This document shows, piece after piece, positions 44,040 through 55,589 of a stretch of DNA of 64,000 nucleotides (the stretch's first letter is position 1; every line of letters starts with the position of its first letter). The DNA is from Leuctra nigra. Lineage: Eukaryota > Arthropoda > Insecta > Plecoptera > Leuctridae. The stretch is taken from assembly GCA_934045905.1 (NCBI GenBank), contig OW203770.1, positions 5,332,001 to 5,396,000 of the forward strand. Direction: 5' to 3'. The notes below the pieces were generated by a model. That model saw nothing but the letters and a program-made list of their open reading frames with translations, was not told the DNA's origin and did not search any database. The position numbers were made by a program, and so were the translations under genes.

Positions 44040-44992
44040 GAGCGAGCGTCACCACGGTACTCTCATGGCACTTTCTCTGTGTGTGTGTTTTTTAGTGTGT
44101 TCACTGCCCAGGTCAAACCGCACAACCAATCGATCTGAAATTTTGCACACACTAACGTAATCTATGCGGTCTCTGGGATAATTTTTGAACGGAATCCTTG
44201 TGATTGGTTCAAATTTTAGAAAAATTATCTTTCGATTGGTTGGTCCGATCAATTTGAAATTTAGCAAAGTCATTGCAACCAACATTTTGCCCAATCATAA
44301 AACGTTTCAGCCAAATCCTCCCATTGGTTCAAATTTGAACCCATTTTTGCTGTGATTTTTTGAAATTTAAACTAGAACCGATTGACCGATCAACTTAAAA
44401 CTTAGCATGGTTATTGATACCAACATTTAAGGTATTTTTGCCAATTTTCAGTCTAATCAGTCGTTTTTTCAAAAGTTTTTGTCATTTTAGAGACATTTTA
44501 TTCCATAATTTTGAAATTTTTGTAAAATGTATACTATGTTCATCCCTGCCTGCTCCAAGGCCTGTAGAGCAGCCAAGTAGTCCACAATTTACAATAAAAC
44601 TATAGCGCATATCAAATTGGATGCAGTACGAAGGCCAAATCCTCCAATTGGTAGTTGAAATAATTTCTTCTGTTTGGTCACCAATCAAAGTGTTCCGATT
44701 AGGCTCAAATTTTCATGGTGATCAAGACCAACATAATATAAAATTTTACGCATTGTAAACCCAATCAGTCTAGCATTATTGTTATTTTACGAGTTTAGTA
44801 TGGGCTGTCATAAGCTGGAAAAAGTATGTAGGAAAGTCACGACACAATGGACCTGATATTCATCCAGGGTATTTATTGGGTATCATGGAAAGTTGCAGAG
44901 AAAATCGTATTGGCCCGTGTCGTGTATCGTGACTGGGCATGTTGCAAGTTCTGTGCTCGCTCATCAACGCGTTACACTGAGCGTTTTCCTAG
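44040..44992 (+). mobile_element. CTAG-family element, complete copy (Helitron-like)
   Basis: 953 bp. 5' GAGCGAGCGTCACCACGGTA; 3' CTCGCTCATCAACGCGTTAC, ACTGAGCGTTTTCCTAG, then T. The 3' hairpin (CGCTCA/TGAGCG around AACGCGTT) sits 9 bases before CTAG, as expected for a Helitron end inserted before T. The 5' end lacks the usual TC start, so the class is tentative. Interior has several CCGATC-TGAAATTT-type words. No Rep or helicase. Confidence 0.6.
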
Positions 44993-46427
44993 TCTAAATT
45001 TCATTCTTCTTTCCCGACTTCTATAATTTTTGGATTTAGCTCCTCCGGACTATAACATTTTCAATCATTAAAATATAATCTCTATTTCTCAACAAAGTTT
45101 CAAAACAATTAAATGTTACAATTAATTCAAGGTCCACGGATCGGCCACTATAACAACAAATTACAACAATCATTAGATATAAATTCTTCCTTACTTAACG
45201 GAAGGCGAATTCACGCGATGTGTGAGAGGAGGGTGGGGGGGGGGATTCCCTGTACTATTTCAGTTAAAAGTCTCCAAGTGGCCTAGCGGCTAACTTCGCA
45301 CCCGAAGGACACACGTGTCAAAACAAGATTATAACGCGTAACTATGAATTATAACAAAGAAGCCATCATTAGAAAATGCGTCATTGTATAAAAGTTATGA
45401 AATAAGTGAAGTAGAAAAACACATTTTAATTTTTTTAACGTTCTACTATTCACTTATTACCTACCAGTTTCTTGTAAACATACATACAAAGTACAATAGA
45501 GAATGAATACACAGTGAAATCGTTTTTTTGGCGCGGAACTGTATACAGGTCGCACCGTGTCTCCGATTGAGCTGAAATTTTGCACACGCGTAAATTTTGT
45601 ACATGACTAACTCAGCGGTTTGCGACCCAATTTTTTTAGAAATCCGTTAAAATCGCTAAGTGCGCCAAGCACTCATTAAAAATAATTATTGTGGACAGTT
45701 TAGCAACATTGAGAATGAAGTTTTCCATCAATGGATTACTTTTATGTCTGAGAGGGCTGCGCGGCATTTTATTGTACCACATTTTACATTAGTGAACTTT
45801 TCTGTTGTCCTGCATTCCAAAATTATGCTTAAACTGTTTAAACCTATCAGAGGGCTGATGGGCAGGCCTCCCAGATCCCTTATTTCCCGCGATAACATTA
45901 GTTTCTTAGCACATTCAAACTTTTTGTTTTTACCATTGACTGAGAGGGGTCATTTTATGTTATTTATTGGTCACGTTTATCAGTACCGAAATGCGCAGAT
46001 GGTTTTATTTGTTCGGCACGCCACTGAGTGTACTCAGGTTGTGTGTAACAAAAAACTCCAAACAAATAATTGATAAATCACGCACGAACCGTTTTTGTGA
46101 CCCTTACCGAGAAACAAGCGACTAAGTTCCAGGAAATGTTCAATTAATAATATTAATAATACATAATAAATATAAGACTCTATTTCGATATATATATTTA
46201 AAACTCTGCCAACAACAATTGTTGTTTGCCAAAAAAAAAGACACAGAATAATTTGAAAAGATAACTAAATTAACAAAACCATGTGGAGTGACTAAAATTA
46301 CTAAACATTTGAACTATGAAATAAATGATATAAATGTGTTTTCAAAATAATAACTGATCTCCTAATTAACTATACTATTTAACAAATTCTTATGCAAGTT
46401 GTGCTTCACTACAAATGCTTTCAAAAA
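44993..46427. other. Non-coding stretch
   Basis: Short tRNA-like piece AAGTGGCCTAGCGGCTAACT near 45277. CTCCGATTGAGCTGAAATTTTGC at 45561 belongs to a motif shared with several repeats. The plus frame 45660-46073 (137 codons) lacks a family match and an ATG start, so it is not called. Confidence 0.4.
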
Positions 46428-46964
46428 TCAATTAATTGTTCCTCGTGACCCAACCATTAGCCCAACGATGTCGACATGAAGCAAACCATACATTCTTGAG
46501 TATTCCCCGATAGTCGGTTCATAATACTTTCGTTTTTCTTCATCAACTTCTTCTGGCTGGTTTTTATGTGACTCAAACCTAATGGTTGGGTCGATGATTA
46601 AGCCGTGTTTCTTTAGATTGTCGATTACAATAATGTCAATGCGTTTAAACCCTCGAAAGCACGTAACTTCTTCATAGACGTCAAATTTGTTATTTTCTCT
46701 AAACGCATTGGCAATCATTGTTCGGACGGAATTGTGTCTCGCGATTTGTAGAAGTTCTCCGTGCTGGCAGAAGTTCAGGACGTGTCCAAGGGTTCCTATC
46801 TCAGTGCAATGTCTGCACTGGTTACCGCCCTGACTTCTGCAATGTAACACTCGAACTGGGGCTACATTTGCAGTCAAGTACATTTTGTGACAAATACGAA
46901 AAGGGCGATATTTAGCACGCAGAACACTTTTACGTACTCTAGAGGCTGCTCTTCCCCGACCACG
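46428..46964 (-). mobile_element. R2-like retrotransposon, C-terminal fragment with CCHC knuckle
   Basis: Reads AKYRPFRICHKMYLTANVAP, the knuckle CRHCTEIGTLGHVLNFC (C-x2-C-x7-H-x4-C), RHNSVRTMI, then FRGFKRIDIIVID, DPTIRFES and YYEPTI. CCHC followed by a restriction-like endonuclease (R-x-D-I-I-V core) is the order at the end of R2-type proteins. The upstream reverse transcriptase is missing and a stop lies near 46970. It shares the DPT-x-RFES and YEPTI motifs with 10692-11138. Confidence 0.7.
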
Positions 46965-46969
46965 CTAGA

Positions 46970-47240
46970 GCTAAAACTTCAAGAGATTTTTAATCGATTT
47001 TTATGTATATCTTTTACCAATGTAATTCACAAGGTACCAGTCTTTAGAACTGTCCAATGAAAGTTATTTCAAAGTTTAAAATGGGTTGTTAGTTTCATTT
47101 TGTCCTACAGCCGTTTAGTGCCTGAAAATTAGTAAAAATATGTAGGATAAAATATAACTAATAACCATTCCAAACTATCAGATAACATTCACTGAATTGA
47201 ACAGTTACCTGTTACCATGTTATTTTTCGATAATACTGAA
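46970..47240. repeat. Second copy of foldback element 27343
   Basis: TTTTTAATCGATTTTTATG, TACCAATGTAATT, CCTACAGCCGTTTAGTGCCT and CATTCCAAACTAT correspond to 27371-27600. More diverged than the intronic copy. Confidence 0.6.
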
Positions 47241-47700
47241 GACGATACAAAAACAAACGAATATTGAAAGTTTATAAAATTAAAATTTTGATATTCATCT
47301 CTTTTCTATAAAAGTAGACAAAAGGCAATTATTTCCTGCAACATTACCCCTACAATCTTATGTCCTTTGCAATGAGACAATAACAATCGCAACAATCTCT
47401 GAAGTTTTCACTATCTAATCCATGAAGCAACAAAATAAGAATGAAACAGATTATAGAAGCCTGCAGGTCCAGAACTTGGTCAAGCATCGAAATCATGTAA
47501 TCGTTTCCTTACGCGTGCACCCAGCAGAAGAATGCTACATGTTACACCTTCTTAAATATGAGTGAGTGATCATTTAAAACCGGTGGTCGTCGTGCGTGGA
47601 TTACTCTCCTCCTGCCCCACCACGAATCAGTCCGATTTCATCATTAGTAGCTCCCCCCCCCCCTTCACCCCTCCTTTCAACTCCACAACGGCATGTGCTT
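47241..47700. other. Upstream of the CYP4 promoter
   Basis: AT-rich, then a C/T-rich piece (47605-47690) with a C11 tract near 47651. No element recognised. Confidence 0.4.
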
Positions 47701-47708
47701 CTCAGCAG

Positions 47709-47716
47709 TATAAAAG
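47709..47716 (+). promoter_or_regulatory. TATA box
   Basis: TATAAAAG preceded by CAGCAG, 72 bp before the ATG at 47781. A start site about 30 bp downstream would leave a leader of about 40 bp. Good TATA boxes are rare elsewhere in this window in such a setting. Confidence 0.6.
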
Positions 47717-47780
47717 CAACATACAATTTATATCATCTTGATTTTTAACTTGAAAGTGAAGTGTATAGTTTGTGTTCACA

Positions 47781-47795
47781 ATGGCTATATTTTTG
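47781..47795 (+). CDS. Candidate first coding exon of the CYP4 gene
   Basis: ATG GCT ATA TTT TTG (MAIFL) followed at once by a consensus donor GTAAGT. It lies downstream of the TATA box. Phase 0 matches the acceptor phase of the next recognised plus-strand exon (54751, VGVDHLSYWWYIAAI), giving a plausible P450 start. The 7-kb intron is long and no other downstream exon was seen. The alternative is a separate gene with a tiny first exon, such as a cuticle protein, whose body I do not see. Confidence 0.45.
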
Positions 47796-49700
47796 GTAAG
47801 TCTTGGTTTAATTTTTGAGACGTCTCTTAACTGTTATTCCACTTTAATGTAACAGTAATCTATGGGTAACGTATTTAGTGAAAACAACCAGATTAATAGA
47901 AATGTACCCGAAGATTGTTTCATTCATAAGACAATTAGATTTCGTAGATTCATACAAAAAAACTTTTTTGGGGAGAAATTGAAATTTTCCAACATTATCG
48001 AAATTGTACAATTTTATTTTCTAACTAATAAAAAATTTGTTTGAGTGATTTAAAATTACTATCTTAGGTATATTAATTTTTTAACGCTACACAAAAATTC
48101 AGGACATTTCCAGATGTCCAAATTACATGTTCGACCAAATAATTGTAAGACGGGGGAGGGGAATCATCTAGTGAGTATTCATAATATCTGGAAAACAAAT
48201 ATATGATACTAGATTTTTTACTAAAATATTACTGATTATATAGTCTACAGTCAGAGCATGAATCACATTATTGACATTTTAAAGCAGTCATTTAATTCGT
48301 CCATTTTCATGAATAAAATAACTGTATTAATAATAATTGTATTAAAAATATAATTGTATTAAAATAATTGTAAAGATGGCGTTCTCTGACACCGAGAATC
48401 CGCTACAGTTGCCAAACCCCTGTTAAAAGGAAAAGGGTGATAGTATTTATCCCCCTTAAGGGGGGGGGGGGGGGGGGGAGTTCAGTATTAGCAAAATAAT
48501 TTTTTGAGTTTTATCAAGATTTTATCTTGGCACACTGACGAAAGTGCTCGTGACCACGAAGATTCGGAATAAGTTCTGTAATATTTGGTAATAAAGTATT
48601 AAAATTTGTAAACAAATGTTTGTTTGACCACTTTTGACAGTTAATCTCCCTAAAATAGTAACATTTGAATCATACCTTCAAGTGAATTACAGCGAATTAC
48701 TCATTAAACCCTCAAATTAGGACAGAAATATATTTTTTGCGTGCTTCTACAGATAATAGCTGGGTGTATCAATTTATTATCTTATTTATGCCAGAAACAT
48801 ATTTTTTTCTTACAAGTAAATAGATCCTAAGGGGTGCAATTTGTTTTTCTCGATTATCTCAGAACTATAGGTAGTTCGCGATTTTTTCTGTAATTCGCGA
48901 TTCACTTATAGTAATATCCTTAAATACTTACTGACGAGGTGCGTAGGTTTTTTTTTAATTATTTTTATTTATTATACAAGAAAATACATTACAACGTAGC
49001 CCCGCTAAACCAACAATGGCTTGTCGGCAGGGCTACTAAATACAATTATACAAAACACAATAAAATAATAAACACTCTCAGATAATCAAAACTCGTGACT
49101 ATTACACAATTCAAAATAATATTATAATATTATATTATATTATTAATATTATAATATTATTTTAGGTGTATTTATATTCATTAGATTTAAACATTTAATT
49201 AAGAAGATAATTTCAATAACTGATTGAAAAAAAATATTACTATAAAAATTAAAAACATGTCTATGTCGGATATGATGGGAAATGGGGGGGGAGACACCAA
49301 AATGTAGACTTGCTCCGGGCGTCAAAATTACTTCACTGACTTTCTTGCGTCAACAATATATCTTCTGAGGCGAACACATGTATCTCGATTTCATCTACGT
49401 CCATTCTAAAGACGTGAACGTATAGTTACACGCCATTAAATGATAATCTTGATAGGTACCTATAGACTTAATTATGATCATAGCAAAGATTAATTCGTGA
49501 CCAAAGTAGATTTATGTTTCAATTAGTATTGGTTTGTTTGACACCACATAGTGGAATAAATTTTTACGACCTGTGAAGCAAGTAGCATTTCTACACTTGA
49601 CCTTACTCGATTACCTCTTGGCAACCTTTCGTAGGTTTCGTCCCATCTCTAGTTTCTATCAAAATTTATCGTCACCTTGTTACCTTGTACAAAATTAACC
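47796..49700. other. Non-coding stretch (likely CYP4 intron)
   Basis: AT-rich with a G-rich tract at 48461-48479, an AATATTATAATATTA palindromic run at 49120-49165 and a T-rich run near 48950. No exon recognised; the frame at 47862-48044 has no family match. Confidence 0.4.
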
Positions 49701-50625
49701 AAGACTATATAGGCACCGAGTGTTCATACCCCCAGCGCCCCTAGCGAGAGAAATCGGCAAAACTGTGCAGCGAAGAATCAGCAATTTTATAGTCGCTCAT
49801 TGGCCGTGGCCATAGCAACCGATAAAAATCCACAGATAACTCAAAATAGCTCAGAATTGGTAAAATAGAGGAGCAAACTAATAATTTTATCAGACTCAGT
49901 GGAATTGTTTACACCAGGGACTGGAACCCAAAGAATAACGGTTCCGGTTCCGGTACCGGTTCCAAGTTTTCAAAATAAACGGTTCCGATTCCGGTTCCGG
50001 TTCCTGGAAAAAGTAAAATAACGGTTCCGATTCCGGTTCTGGTTCCATTTCGGTTCCATAAGGGTTCTAATCGGTTCCATCAAATTTAGAAAATAATTCT
50101 CTTCAATTTTTTTAAATTGACTTTTGGGAACTTGCATGCTCAGAAAATGTCTAACAATTTGACTCAGTGATCATTTATTTGAAAACTGTAAATGGCAGTA
50201 AATAATTTCAGATTTGAAACGAAATGAAGTAAAAATTCGATGAAATTAATTATTTAAAGAACACTTATGGAACCGTTATGGAACCCAAACAATATTTAAA
50301 ATTATAAGGATTCCGGTTCCGGTTCCACCTAAAAAAATAATAAAGGTTCCGATTCCGGTTCCGGTTCCTATAAAAATAACGGTTCTTTTCGGTTCCGGTA
50401 CCGGTACCGATTCCTGTTCCAGTCCCTGGTTTACACTTCATACATTTTGCACAGCGAAAAATCATTTGGCGTATTATTGTAAGAATGCATACAATGAGTA
50501 TAATGTTTACTAATTGCTGCAACTAAGGGTATGAGGGAGGATCATACCAAGAGTTGCTAATTTATGCCACCCATGGCGTTGTTTCTCATTTCCAGAAACA
50601 AAAGTGAGTCAACACTCGGTGCTTA
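49701..50625. mobile_element. TIR pair enclosing a hAT element
   Basis: AGACTATATAGGCACCGAGT on the left and ACTCGGTGCTTATAGTCT on the right are inverted, about 0.93 kb apart. The hAT element at 49915-50428 lies inside. Target duplication not resolved. Confidence 0.6.
49915..50428. mobile_element. Non-autonomous hAT element, 8-bp TSD GTTTACAC
   Basis: 514 bp. CAGGGACTGGAAC left, GTTCCAGTCCCTG right. GTTTACAC at 49907-49914 is repeated exactly at 50429-50436. Both ends carry arrays of GGTTCC/CCGGTTCC words (49940-50080, 50300-50420). No transposase. Confidence 0.93.
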
Positions 50626-50689
50626 TAGTCTAGTGGCTAGGATACCTTGCTCTCACCCAGGAGGTGATAATACATTAATGAAATTCTAA

Positions 50690-51149
50690 CCATTCAAAAA
50701 ATTATTTTAAAACGGATGGACCGATCGGGACGAAACTAGCGCCAAACGATTCGGACGGTCATCTATATAAAATATCAATGGTCTAAAAAGAAATGTACTT
50801 TTACCGAAACCGGAAATGATGTCATAAAAATGAAAAATCAGACTAAAATCATCTTTTATAACAATAATATATTCAGAAGGCTTTTTATGTTATATAACAT
50901 TTATAAATACATATTTTAGGTGGCACTGACGCCAGCCGCCATTTTGAAAATCGGAAGTGATGCCATAACTCGAGAACGGCTGGACCAATTGGAACCAAAG
51001 CATATTATTTATAGCATTTACATAGCAACAAGCACAACTTTTCTTAGCAACCAAATCACAAAGGCGTAATTTTTTAAAGGAATAATAGTCTTTGGTGCCA
51101 CAATATAATGTAACAAGCTGTAAGAATAAACTGAAAAAAGGAGTGATAT
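50690..51149 (+). repeat. Composite foldback repeat, truncated arm
   Basis: Enters mid-unit with ACGGATGGACCGATCGGGAC. Contains GAAACCGGAAATGATGTCAT (CRE mutated) and GCCGCCATTTTGAAAATCGG near 50935. Lacks the head, so it is 5'-truncated. Joins the foldback at 51150. Confidence 0.8.
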
Positions 51150-51515
51150 CCCCATAAAAAACACTCCGTGTAAAAATACCAGCCAAGTCTCTTCAACTAA
51201 AAAAAATAGAAGAAATCTAAAAATTCAGCATTGAAAAGTAGTGATATTAAAAAATTGGCCAAGTCAAAACTTTTCAAAAAATACTTGGCGCATCGTTTTT
51301 TTAGGACATGTATAGATGCAGAGTAGGTACATATAATTTCCTGCCTACTTCTATACTATTTATATACACGATGCGCCAAATATTTTTTGAAAAGTTTTGA
51401 CTTGGCCAATTTTTTGATATCACTACTTTTCAGTGCTGAATTTTTAGATTTCTTCTATTTTTTTTTTAGTTGAAGAGACTTGGCTGGTATTTTTACACGG
51501 AGTGTTTTTTATGGG
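51150..51515. mobile_element. Foldback MITE (CACTCCGTG family), copy 7
   Basis: 366 bp; CCCCATAAAAAACACTCCGT left, ACACGGAGTGTTTTTTATGG right. Inner AAAAATACTTGGCGCATCG pairs with its inverse. Confidence 0.88.
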
Positions 51516-53189
51516 TACTGATTACTATCAGAGAAGTAGGTAGGGCCTTCTATAGGTAGGGTAAACATCCAATGGTGGATCACCTTTTTAATAAAATTCA
51601 TAGAAGATGCAGTATTGGTTTATGATGTTAAAATTTGTATTTGTTTTGTATTGGGTATGAGTTACAATTTAAAAAATAAACCATGAATTTATTAGTCGAC
51701 AGCCGACTTATAAAAAAATATTGTGATGTGTTAATTTGACCCACCACTGGGAGTGGGTTCCGGATTTGGGTCAGTTATTGGAACATGTTGGAACTGATGT
51801 ATGTTATTGCCCCATCAATTAGAAAGGTATTTGTGAAGGGCGCATGTTAATATAAGTCGTTTTATGATATTTATTAATAATTTAGAGACACTCATTTGCT
51901 CCCAGCTGTGAATCATTTACACACGGAAAAAACAAGTTTCGTTCGTTTTGAGTTGTAACTAAATCACTGACATGTCAGTTGGTACAAAACCTTTGCAATT
52001 GAACTTGAGATATCCAATTCTTCCCATTGCGCAATCTGTTTTATTTAATTTATTTAAATGTTAAAATTAAAAAAATTAACTTTAATATAAAAACAAGCTT
52101 TTGAAACATACTGTGCAATTGAAATATTAAATCTAATGTTCATATTATGAGGTTTGGTACAATTTGACACACTCAACACGGTGTTGCGCCAACTACTGTG
52201 AAAATTGCACTTTCATTTTTCACAGTTTTCTGTCTCTCTGCAAGTGGTGATATAATTGTTAGAATGGAAAGAAAAATATTCACATATTGTTAGGGCTTCA
52301 ATAACACACTCGCGAAGAATAATCAATATATTCGTATTTTTGCCTTATTTATCCGCATTTTACTGCGACTTGAGGAAACTAGAAAATCAAAACGTCTACT
52401 TTTTCTCAGGCGCTTCGGGAATTATTTTTTTCCACCGTTCTCAAAAGACGCCAAGTGTCGATTCCATCATTTACCAACCACTTGGATCGCACTTCAACGG
52501 AATAAATGAGTGGTGTTCCCTAAACACGTTAATTTGAACAAAATTAAGATAATTTTATTGACTGACCCACCACTGGAAGCCTGATCCACCACTGGGTTTT
52601 TACCCTATCCTTTGTTAACATTTTGATCAAAAGTTGATAAATTTACTATAATCTCCCCCCTCCCCCACTATTTTAATTTTAATTTTAATATTAATTCTTT
52701 TATGTCCTCTCACTTAAATATCCGATCGTCAAATTTCTTTGTCGTAAAAGTAGTATCGAATAAATGTTCTTAATCTATTCTACACTTTACATAATATTTT
52801 TGTTGTTCCTAATCTGTGGTCGAGCTGACGACTAGATATGATATCTAGATAAGTAAAAGAATGTATGCCAGCGCACAATGGTTTTCCATTATGCTGGCTG
52901 CTTCCAAAATAGAATTGCCCCCCCCCCCCCAACCCCTTGTATATCTCTTATCAACGCTCTTCTTTGTGTTTCCATTTTCGCTGTACTCTCCTTTTCTCTC
53001 AACAGTGTTGTAACGTAATGTTGTTACATGTAAAAGGTAAATGTAATTGTGTAATTATGTAATACATTAAGGTTGCACAAGGAAAGGGTATGGTTTAAGT
53101 AAAATTGTATGTCAACATTTTGGAAGAAATAAAATTATATTTAAATTGAATTAAATTGATTTGAATTTTTATTATTATTTTCATTTATT
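51516..53189. other. Non-coding stretch
   Basis: No gene recognised. GACCCACCACTGG occurs at 51739 and, slightly changed, at 52563 and 52581 (ACCCACCACTGGAAGCCTGA), with GGTGGATCA at 51574, suggesting a degraded repeat between them. C12 tract near 52918. Confidence 0.4.
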
Positions 53190-53590
53190 TCATTCTCATT
53201 GTACATTACATACATATAAACATTTATCATACTACTGGTAAAGAAATTACATACGTAGCACTCTTAGTTCATCACAGTGATACACTTTACGAATTATCCT
53301 AGATGTCACTAATAATACAGATCTTTGACTTTTATGAATTATACTAAACATTCATTTTCTTCATAATTTGCTTGTTCTTGATGAATCAGACCATTGACTG
53401 TCACTGCAACAGGGAAGATGTGAACTTGATTTAACTTCCACATTGCTGCAATTTCAGAAGACAGATCTTGATATTTCGTCATCTTGGTTGTGAATGCTTG
53501 ATTGATGTTGTGATCATTAGGGTGGGTCATATCTATAAGATGGGCAATTCTTGGGTCTTTGTAAACAATTATAATATCTGGACATTGTTA
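53190..53590 (-). mobile_element. Non-LTR retrotransposon C-terminal fragment
   Basis: Minus strand reads IIIVYKDPRIAHLIDMTHPN, DHNINQAF, then TKYQDLSSEIAAMWKLNQVH and IFPVAVTVNGLIHQ. DVA-x-P-x-DHN followed by KYQDL-x-x-EI-x-x-MW and PV-V-x-x-x-G is the conserved tail of RTE/L1-like ORF2 proteins. Then comes an A-rich 3' end (AATGAAATAAATGAAAATAA). 5'-truncated and non-functional. Confidence 0.7.
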
Positions 53591-54750
53591 TAATGCTATG
53601 ACGGTTTGTTTATAGCAGGGTCCAAGGTTGATTACGTCAGTAATTGGCAATGGGGTGTCAAAGATCTGGAGGTTTCAATATAGTCGTGCTATATTTTGTT
53701 CATACTTCTATACATTTAGGAAATAATTGCTCTAATAGGAAGGATTTCTCCTTTTAGATTTTAAATAAACTATGGTACGATAAAATGCTCCGAAGGTAGC
53801 TACAATTTAAAAAATAAACTGGACGATGTGCCCGGGACTCGCATGGCCTCCCCAGACTATCCCATTGTACTCCCTTCCCCGGCATAAATCCTGCGGAGGC
53901 CGTGTTTCTATTTGCTGGTCCGCGAGATTCAACCCATAGAATCAAGTTGGACAGCCCTGGGCTAGTTAAAAGATAATAACTGTAATAAAAAGGAGGTGTT
54001 TTTCTTGATCGCATCTTGGCGTGCCTGCTAGAGAGAGGGCTTCTGCAATCATTAATTACTATACTTTATAGTAAACATGCTTTTAATAACGAGCTGATAA
54101 TATGCGAGCTTTGGTCCACTTGTGTGAATAGCTTTGTGTAAGCTTTGAGTGATGATCGGTAAACGTCATTGAGAGCTCAAGACTTTAGCCTAACTTCCCA
54201 AACTTTTTCTGTTTGCGGCGCCCCAAGCCAGAACACAAGGGTGGGCGGTCATTTTTTAACAATGGCCTCAGGGTAAAACAAAAACATGAAATTTCTGCCC
54301 AAATACCGACCACTAGTCAAAATACAAATTTGTTTAGCCTCGTATGCCCTAAAAAACGACAGATAATTATTCGAATCTTCTATGTGGCTATCTCCTTTCT
54401 ATCAATAATGATAATAACATTTTTTGTTAAAAATGCATTTTGATTTCCATTACAGATTCTTTATTCCCTGTCTTAATCCCAGTCTTACTCTAGCAACTTT
54501 TCGATGAACAAGTTCTTCACATTATTGGCACTCACGAGCAGAACCAAGATGATCAAACAAAAGTTGCTAGTGTGGACTTGGGGTTACTTATATTTTTAGG
54601 TCTGCTGGGGGATGGCTCCTCAGAGTATTCTAAGCATTTTCGTGAAAAAATATAATTGTAATAATCTGGAGCAGATATTGTAGATTTGTTGACGGCAAAA
54701 TACCGCCTTTTCAGCAATGTTTCTCAAATTTCGATTTAACTTGTCTGCAG
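53591..54750. other. Upstream of CYP4 exon 2
   Basis: AT-rich; 53820-53960 is GC-richer and ends GTTGGACAGCCCTGG, like a hAT end, but no partner with a duplication was found. TCTGCAG acceptor at 54744-54750. Confidence 0.45.
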
Positions 54751-54837
54751 GTTGGCGTGGACCACTTGAGCTACTGGTGGTACATCGCTGCCATTCTCAT
54801 CCCCACCCTCTACTACTTGCTGGCGGACTGGTTCAAG
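54751..54837 (+). CDS. CYP4-family cytochrome P450, membrane-anchor exon
   Basis: Encodes VGVDHLSYWWYIAAILIPTL followed by YYLLADWFK: an aromatic-hydrophobic N-terminal anchor holding a microsomal P450 in the ER membrane. Acceptor TTGTCTGCAG, donor AAG|GTAGAG, phase 0 at both ends, 87 bp. Joins in phase to the proline-rich exon at 56673. The protein would be a haem monooxygenase using CPR and NADPH; CYP4 members oxidise fatty acids, hormones or xenobiotics (family knowledge). A 94-bp hairpin begins 13 bp after the donor. Confidence 0.8.
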
Positions 54838-54850
54838 GTAGAGAGCCTAT

Positions 54851-54944
54851 GGTCGGTGACAGGCAAAGATGAACCCTGTTTAGCATTGCCAGGTATTAGG
54901 CCGGCACATTGCTAGCGCGGGTTCATCTTAGCCTGTCACCGACC
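54851..54944. repeat. Short hairpin MITE
   Basis: GGTCGGTGACAGGCAAAGAT, GAACCC pairs with GGGTTCATCTTAGCCTGTCA, CCGACC. Stem about 26 bp, in the CYP4 intron. Confidence 0.75.
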
Positions 54945-55011
54945 GCAGATTGTTTCAGATGCGCATGGACGACATGTTTTTTACCGAGTCGCGTTCGGAT
55001 TCTGTGTTAGG

Positions 55012-55372
55012 CCGAGAAAGATGACATTTCGTTTTTCAATGATATTATGCACCTAGGACACTTAATTTACATTTTTAAAGGTATATGAGAGTACAACAGA
55101 CTACCAAAGGATATTAATACTTAAATTGTTCATTTAAACTCATTAAAACTCGTTTAAAGAATGTAATGAGTTCAATTTCTATGTGACATGTCATCAATGT
55201 TTAAAACGCATAATAAGTGATGTATTTGTGAATATTGAAGGTGATGGAAAATGTAATAATAACTGTAATGTAGAATAGCATACATTCTAACTAAAACATC
55301 ATACAAATCTAATTACAGTGTCCTAAGTAGGTACATAATATTAGTGTAAAACGAAATGTCATCTTTCACGGC
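55012..55372. mobile_element. TIR element in CYP4 intron
   Basis: GGCCGAGAAAGATGACATTT, CGTTTT left; AAAACGAAATGTCATCTTTC, ACGGCC right. About 360 bp, AT-rich, non-coding. The end word GGCCGAGAAAGA is shared with the hairpin at 4675. Target duplication unresolved. Confidence 0.7.
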
Positions 55373-55589
55373 CCCACTTCACATTAGTCGCATTCACTTT
55401 CAATGGTGGTTAGTGGGTGGAAAGGTATAGTTTCTGTCTTGTTATTGAGGATTTATGCTCATGTGAACTCAAGCTATTTATTGATTTCAGTATTGTACCT
55501 GCCTACGTTAATTTTCTTACAGAGAACATTGAAGACGATGTAAAATCTAAAAAAATGTGAAATTAACTAAAGATTTTGATCCAATTAGT

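Noticed and set aside
45270..45335. Second tRNA-derived SINE
   Set aside because: Only an A-box-like piece (GGCCTAGCGGCTAAC) is present; no B box follows.
45660..46073. 137-codon plus-strand frame as a gene
   Set aside because: No ATG at its start, no recognised family, AT-rich codons and repeat sequence immediately upstream.
47781..48044. Cuticle-protein gene with tiny first exon
   Set aside because: The exon shape fits, but no chitin-binding R&R sequence or other body exon is visible downstream; a P450 start was preferred on phase.
49120..49165. Functional palindrome of AATATTATAATATTA repeats
   Set aside because: Low-complexity AT sequence explains the symmetry.
53620..53960. hAT element ending GTTGGACAGCCCTG
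   Set aside because: A possible left end (CAGGGTCCAAGG, 53616) exists but the 8-bp flanks do not match.
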